Of a stretch of 28,247 nt of DNA, positions 25,342 to 28,247 are shown in pieces. The position numbers and the translations under genes are program-made. The stretch is taken from positions 1 to 28,247 of the forward strand of contig JAAZAC010000198.1 in assembly GCA_012514545.1 (NCBI GenBank). Reading direction: 5' to 3'. The notes below the pieces were generated by a model that was not told where the DNA came from, ran no database searches, and worked only from the letters and a program-made list of their open reading frames with translations. Numbering within the stretch: position 1 is the first letter of the stretch; each line of letters begins with the position of its first letter. This stretch comes from Actinomycetales bacterium (GTDB lineage Bacteria > Actinomycetota > Actinomycetes > Actinomycetales > Cellulomonadaceae).

Positions 25342-25364
25342 ACCGGGGAGTACCTTCTCCCGGT
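25342..25364 (+). promoter_or_regulatory. ABC operon promoter: -10 TACCTT enclosed by an inverted repeat, leaderless
   Basis: TACCTT (25351-25356) ends 6 nt before GTG 25363. The arms ACCGGGGAG (25342-25350) and CTCCCGGT (25357-25364) pair over 8 bp with one bulged G, so the -10 is the loop of the repeat. It may be an operator. The right arm includes the start codon. Confidence 0.55.
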
Positions 25365-26292
25365 GCTCGATGCTCCGCTCATCCTCGCGCGCGGCCTGGT
25401 GAAGACCTTCGGCGACTTCGTCGCCGTCGACGGCATCGACGTCGAGGTCCGTCGCGGCGAGTCCTTCGGCTTCCTCGGCCCGAACGGGGCCGGGAAGTCC
25501 TCGACCATGCGCATGATCGGCTGCGTCTCCCCGCCGTCGGGCGGCACGCTGCAGGTGCTCGGCATGGACCCGGCGACGGACGGCCCGCGGATCCGCGCGC
25601 GGCTCGGCGTCGTGCCCCAGCGCGACAGCCTCGACGAGGAGCTGACGGTCGAGGAGAACCTCTGGGTGTACGGGCGGTACTTCGGGCTGCCCCGGCACGT
25701 GGTGCGCGAGCGGGCGCGCCAGCTGCTCGAGTTCGCCCAGCTCACCGACCGCGCCGACTCCGTCGTCGAGCCGCTGTCGGGCGGCATGAAGCGCCGCCTG
25801 ACGATCGCGCGCGGCCTCGTCAACGAGCCGGAGATCCTGCTGCTCGACGAGCCGACCACCGGCCTCGACCCGCAGGCCCGGCACGTGCTGTGGGACCGCC
25901 TGTTCCGGCTCAAGCGCGAGGGGGTCACGCTCGTCCTGACGACGCACTACATGGACGAGGCCGAGCAGCTCTGCGACCGCCTCGTCGTCATGGACCGCGG
26001 CCGGATCGTCGCCGAGGGGTCCCCGCGCGAGCTCATCGCCCGGCACTCCACCCGCGAGGTCCTCGAGCTGCGGTTCGACGCGGACGACCACGCCCAGCAC
26101 CTCGCGGGCGTCGACGGCATCGCCGACCGCGTGGAGGTGCTCGCCGACCGCCTGCTGCTCTACGTGCGCGACGGCGAGGCCGCCCACTCCGAGGTGGTCC
26201 GCCGCGGCCTCGAGCCGCTGTCCGCGCTCGTGCGCCGCTCCACGCTGGAGGACGTGTTCCTCCACCTCACGGGCCGGAGCCTGGTGGACTGA
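25363..26292 (+). CDS. ABC-2 type exporter, ATP-binding subunit (NodI/DrrA-like)
   Basis: 309 aa from GTG 25363. Walker A is GPNGAGKSS (G39-S47). The Q-loop is VVPQRDSLDEELTVEENL. The signature LSGGMKRRL begins at 138, Walker B is ILLLDEPTTGLD (158-169), and the switch histidine H195 is in TTHYMDEAEQL. A C-terminal regulatory extension of about 90 aa follows (STREVLELRFDADD to LEDVFLHLTGRSLVD), typical of NodI/DrrA-type exporters. An in-frame ATG at 25321 would add 14 residues, but the -10 box at 25351-25356 lies downstream of it, so GTG 25363 is preferred. The stop shares one base with the first permease gene. The substrate is unknown. Confidence 0.93.
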   Translation: MLDAPLILARGLVKTFGDFVAVDGIDVEVRRGESFGFLGPNGAGKSSTMRMIGCVSPPSGGTLQVLGMDPATDGPRIRARLGVVPQRDSLDEELTVEENLWVYGRYFGLPRHVVRERARQLLEFAQLTDRADSVVEPLSGGMKRRLTIARGLVNEPEILLLDEPTTGLDPQARHVLWDRLFRLKREGVTLVLTTHYMDEAEQLCDRLVVMDRGRIVAEGSPRELIARHSTREVLELRFDADDHAQHLAGVDGIADRVEVLADRLLLYVRDGEAAHSEVVRRGLEPLSALVRRSTLEDVFLHLTGRSLVD

Positions 26293-27110
26293 TGGCGACG
26301 ACGACGACCGTGGCGCTCCGCGCGCGCACGGCACCCCCGCAGGTGCCGGGCTGGCGCGCGGTCGCGGAGCACTGGATGCGCAAGTACCGGCGCGTCTGGT
26401 TCGGCACGGCGATCTCGAGCTTCCTCGCGCCGCTGCTCTACCTCGCGGGGATGGGTTTCGGGCTCGGCCTGCTCGTGGACCGCGCGTCGGGCGGGGTGGG
26501 CGGCGTGCCCTACGTCGTCTTCATCGCCCCGGGCGTGCTGGCGTCGACGGCGATGCAGGTCGGCGTCGGCGAGGCGTCGTTCTCGGTCATGGGCGGCATC
26601 AAGTGGGACCGCATCTACCACGGGATGCTCGCCACCCCGCTGGGGCCGGTCGACGTCGTGGCCGGCCAGCTCGCGTTCATCGCGTTCCGGGTGCTCACGT
26701 CGTGCGCGGTGTTCCTCGCGGTGGCCGGGCTGCTCGGCACGGTGCGCTCGCCGTGGGCGCTCGCCGCGCTCGCGGTCGCGACGCTGTGCGGCGTCGCCTG
26801 CGCGGCGTGCTCGTTCGCCTACGCGGCGCGGCTCGACAACGACCGGGGCCTGACGCTGATGTTCCGGTTCGTCATCACGCCGATGACGCTGTTCGCCGGC
26901 ACGTTCTTCCCGATCGAGCAGCTGCCCGGCTGGCTGCAGCCGGTGGCCTGGGTGACGCCGCTGTGGCACGCGGTCGACGCGTGCCGGTCCCTCGTGCTCG
27001 GCACGGCGACGCCCGGCCCGGTGGCGGGGCACGTGGCGTACCTCGGCGCGTGGCTGGTGGCCGGCGTCTGGCTCGCGGTCCGCGTCCTGCGGCGACGGAT
27101 GGTGGTCTAG
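26292..27110 (+). CDS. ABC-2 type permease 1
   Basis: 272 aa; the ATG overlaps the ATPase stop by one base (TGATG). Six membrane helices are expected in the ABC-2 pattern. Characteristic parts are RKYRRVWFGTAISSFLAPLLYLAGMGFGLG, VVFIAPGVLASTAMQVGVGEASFSVMGGIKWDRIYHGMLATPLGPVDVVAGQL (the cytoplasmic coupling region), and FRFVITPMTLFAGTFFPIEQLPGWLQPVAWVTPLWHAVDACR near the end. This resembles NodJ and other lipid or polyketide exporters of the family. It is directly followed by a second, related permease, so the transporter is probably a heterodimer of permeases with an ATPase dimer. Confidence 0.92.
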   Translation: MATTTTVALRARTAPPQVPGWRAVAEHWMRKYRRVWFGTAISSFLAPLLYLAGMGFGLGLLVDRASGGVGGVPYVVFIAPGVLASTAMQVGVGEASFSVMGGIKWDRIYHGMLATPLGPVDVVAGQLAFIAFRVLTSCAVFLAVAGLLGTVRSPWALAALAVATLCGVACAACSFAYAARLDNDRGLTLMFRFVITPMTLFAGTFFPIEQLPGWLQPVAWVTPLWHAVDACRSLVLGTATPGPVAGHVAYLGAWLVAGVWLAVRVLRRRMVV

Positions 27111-27944
27111 GTGGCGATCCGTACCGACGAGCGCGTGCCCCTGGCCCGGCAGCTGGTCCGCGCGGTCCCGTTCCCGGCCGGGGCGGGCATGGCGCGCATG
27201 CTCGTCGAGCGCAACTTCCGCTCGTTCCGGCGCACGTGGTCGATCATCGTGTCCGGCTTCTTCGAGCCGGTGTTCTTCCTCTTCGCGATGGGCGTGGGCA
27301 TCGGCGCGATGGTGGGCGACATCGACCTCGGCGACGGGCGGACGGTGCCCTACGGGGTGTTCGTGGCGCCGGCGCTGCTGGCGTCGTCGGCCATGAACGG
27401 CGCGGTGTTCGACTCGACGACGAACGTCTTCTTCAAGCTGAAGTACGCCAAGCTCTACGACTCGGTGCTGGCGACGCCCCTCGGGCCGCGCGACGTCGCG
27501 GTGGGGGAGATCGGCTGGGCGCTGCTGCGCGGGCTCGCGTACTCCGGCGCGTTCCTCGCCGTCGCCGCGGCGGCCGGGACGGTGCGCTCGTGGTGGGCGC
27601 TGGCCGCGGTGCCGGCCGCGACGCTCATCGGCTGGGCGTTCGCGTCCGTGGGCATGGCGTCGGCGACCTACATGCGCACGTGGGCGGACTTCGACTGGAT
27701 CCAGCTCGCGATCATGCCCATGTTCCTGTTCTCCGCGACGTTCTTCCCGCTGACCACCTACCCGGACGTGCTGCAGTGGGTGGTGCAGGCCACGCCCCTG
27801 TACCACGGCGTGGCGATGACCCGGGAGCTCATGCTCGGGGAGATCACGACGGCGATGGCGGGCCACGTGGCGTACCTCGTCGCGATGGGCCTGGTCGGCA
27901 CGGTGTGGACCGCGGGCCGCGTGGAGCGCCTGCTGCTGAGGTGA
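27111..27944 (+). CDS. ABC-2 type permease 2
   Basis: 277 aa from GTG 27111, immediately after the stop of permease 1 with no intervening base. It is paralogous to permease 1: EPVFFLFAMGVGIGAMVGD, VFVAPALLASSAMNGAVFDSTTNVFFKLKYAKLYDSVLATPLGPRDVAVGEI, and IMPMFLFSATFFPLTTYPDVLQWVVQATPLYHGVAMTRELM. Six membrane helices are expected. Tight packing of the three genes (1-nt overlap, then 0-nt gap) means one transcript. A GC-rich hairpin follows, and recA begins after 202 nt. An alternative start at the ATG in frame near 27189 would remove conserved-looking residues and is less likely. Confidence 0.92.
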   Translation: MAIRTDERVPLARQLVRAVPFPAGAGMARMLVERNFRSFRRTWSIIVSGFFEPVFFLFAMGVGIGAMVGDIDLGDGRTVPYGVFVAPALLASSAMNGAVFDSTTNVFFKLKYAKLYDSVLATPLGPRDVAVGEIGWALLRGLAYSGAFLAVAAAAGTVRSWWALAAVPAATLIGWAFASVGMASATYMRTWADFDWIQLAIMPMFLFSATFFPLTTYPDVLQWVVQATPLYHGVAMTRELMLGEITTAMAGHVAYLVAMGLVGTVWTAGRVERLLLR

Positions 27945-27949
27945 CGCGC

Positions 27950-27970
27950 CGCTGACGCGACGCGTCGGCG
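27950..27970 (+). terminator. Possible terminator after the ABC operon
   Basis: CCGCTGAC-G pairs with C-GTCGGCGG-type bases over 8 bp (one G-U) around a CGACG loop, 5 nt after the stop of permease 2. There is no T-tract. Confidence 0.4.
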
Positions 27971-27982
27971 TGTCGCTCGCCG

Positions 27983-28005
27983 TCGAACACGTGTTCGTCT
28001 AGTGT
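27983..28005 (+). promoter_or_regulatory. recA distal promoter with LexA (SOS) box
   Basis: TCGAAC-ACGT-GTTCGT (27983-27998) matches the actinobacterial LexA box TCGAAC-N4-GTTCGA at 11 of 12 defined positions. It directly precedes the -10 box TAGTGT (28000-28005), so bound LexA would cover the -35/-10 spacer. The leader from this promoter is about 135 nt. Confidence 0.85.
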
Positions 28006-28040
28006 GTCCACACGAGCTGCGGCAGCGACGGCCTCCACAG

Positions 28041-28059
28041 CCCCGCCGGCCCGGCGGGG
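28041..28059 (+). repeat. GC hairpin in the recA leader
   Basis: CCCCGCCG, loop GCC, CGGCGGGG: an 8-bp all-G/C stem lying between the two recA promoters. It is part of the SOS transcript leader only. It may stabilise or attenuate that RNA, or help end ABC operon read-through. Confidence 0.6.
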
Positions 28060-28064
28060 GATGG

Positions 28065-28087
28065 ATGTCGGACGCCGGGCGTAGCGT
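28065..28087 (+). promoter_or_regulatory. recA proximal promoter, RecA-NDp/PafBC type
   Basis: ATGTCGGAC (28065-28073), 8 nt, TAGCGT (28082-28087), matching TTGTCRGTG-N8-TANNNT in the TGTCGG core and exact spacing. Transcription would start near 28094, about 50 nt before the recA start. The ribosome binding site GAGGTG (28137-28142) then lies in a short leader. Confidence 0.7.
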
Positions 28088-28146
28088 CACCGAAGCGACA
28101 CGGAAGAGACCACGGGCGACCCCGCCCCCGGCCCACGAGGTGTTTC

Positions 28147-28247
28147 ATGCCCGCTCCAGCAGACCGCGCCAAGGCCCTCGAGGCGGCGCTGAGCCAGATC
28201 GACCGGCAGTTCGGCAAGGGCTCGATCATGCGCCTGGGGGACGAGGG
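28147..28247 (+). CDS. recA: RecA recombinase, N-terminal fragment (runs off the window)
   Basis: 33 complete codons are present, starting at ATG 28147 with GAGGTG 4 nt upstream. The sequence MPAPADRAKALEAALSQIDRQFGKG, continuing SIMRLGDE, is the N-terminal polymerisation helix and the start of the core of bacterial RecA (compare ALxxIExQFGKGSIMRLG in many species). RecA catalyses strand exchange and triggers LexA self-cleavage. The ATPase domain lies beyond the window, so intactness and the presence or absence of an intein cannot be judged. Two damage-inducible promoters precede it. Confidence 0.96.
   Translation, partial: MPAPADRAKALEAALSQIDRQFGKGSIMRLGDE

Noticed and set aside
27974..27988. 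A second TGTCGC-type RecA-NDp element upstream of the LexA box
   Set aside because: TGTCGCTCG at about 27971 lacks the consensus G at the sixth position and has no TANNNT box 8 nt downstream.

Overview
This is a stretch of core chromosome from a very high-G+C actinomycete. I place it in Actinomycetota, probably order Micrococcales and plausibly Cellulomonadaceae or a close relative. The reasons are a G+C content that looks close to three quarters by eye, near-total G/C use at third codon positions, many GTG starts, and a recognisable gene order. From left to right the genes are pnp (3' end), an M16 peptidase, dapB, a small membrane protein, a GNAT acetyltransferase, azlD-azlC, thyA, dfrA, dapA, rnj, an AlkZ/YcaQ-type DNA glycosylase-like gene, tetR with a divergent small membrane protein, ftsK, a PAS-GGDEF-EAL gene, capA, pgsA, cinA C-terminal domain, clgR, nei2, lhr, a DUF3046 gene, a three-gene ABC exporter, and recA (5' end). 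Much of this skeleton (pnp, M16 peptidase, dapB, thyA, dfrA, dapA, RNase J, ftsK, pgsA, clgR, DUF3046, recA) occurs in the same order in mycobacteria. I see no prophage, insertion sequence, CRISPR array, tRNA or rRNA.

The genes fall into functional groups. Lysine and peptidoglycan precursor synthesis: dapB, dapA. Thymidylate and folate: thyA-dfrA. RNA turnover: pnp, rnj. DNA repair: the glycosylase-like gene, lhr-nei2, recA. Chromosome segregation: ftsK. Envelope and lipid: pgsA, capA. Signalling and proteostasis: the GGDEF-EAL protein, clgR. Transport: azlCD, the ABC exporter, and the TetR-linked membrane protein.

Most of the new information lies between the genes. (i) Twelve genes start 6-7 nt after a TANNNT-like -10 box, which indicates leaderless transcripts and fixes several start codons. 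(ii) Three DNA-repair transcription units (recA, lhr-nei2 and the glycosylase-like gene) share the same promoter layout, TGTCGG, then 10 nt, then NANNNT. This matches the RecA-independent damage-inducible (RecA-NDp/PafBC) promoter known from mycobacteria. recA also has a LexA box. (iii) clgR is preceded by a GGAAC-N18-GTT element typical of SigR/SigH/SigE-type sigma factors. (iv) tetR and the divergent membrane protein share a 26-bp imperfect palindrome that is a good operator candidate. (v) Several convergent gene pairs end in compact GC hairpins, one of which contains both stop codons.

I found no clearly novel multi-gene system. The best candidates for something undescribed are the TetR/membrane-protein pair and the possible inclusion of the glycosylase-like gene in the DNA-damage regulon. 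All functions are inferred from sequence motifs and remembered family knowledge; no search was run.
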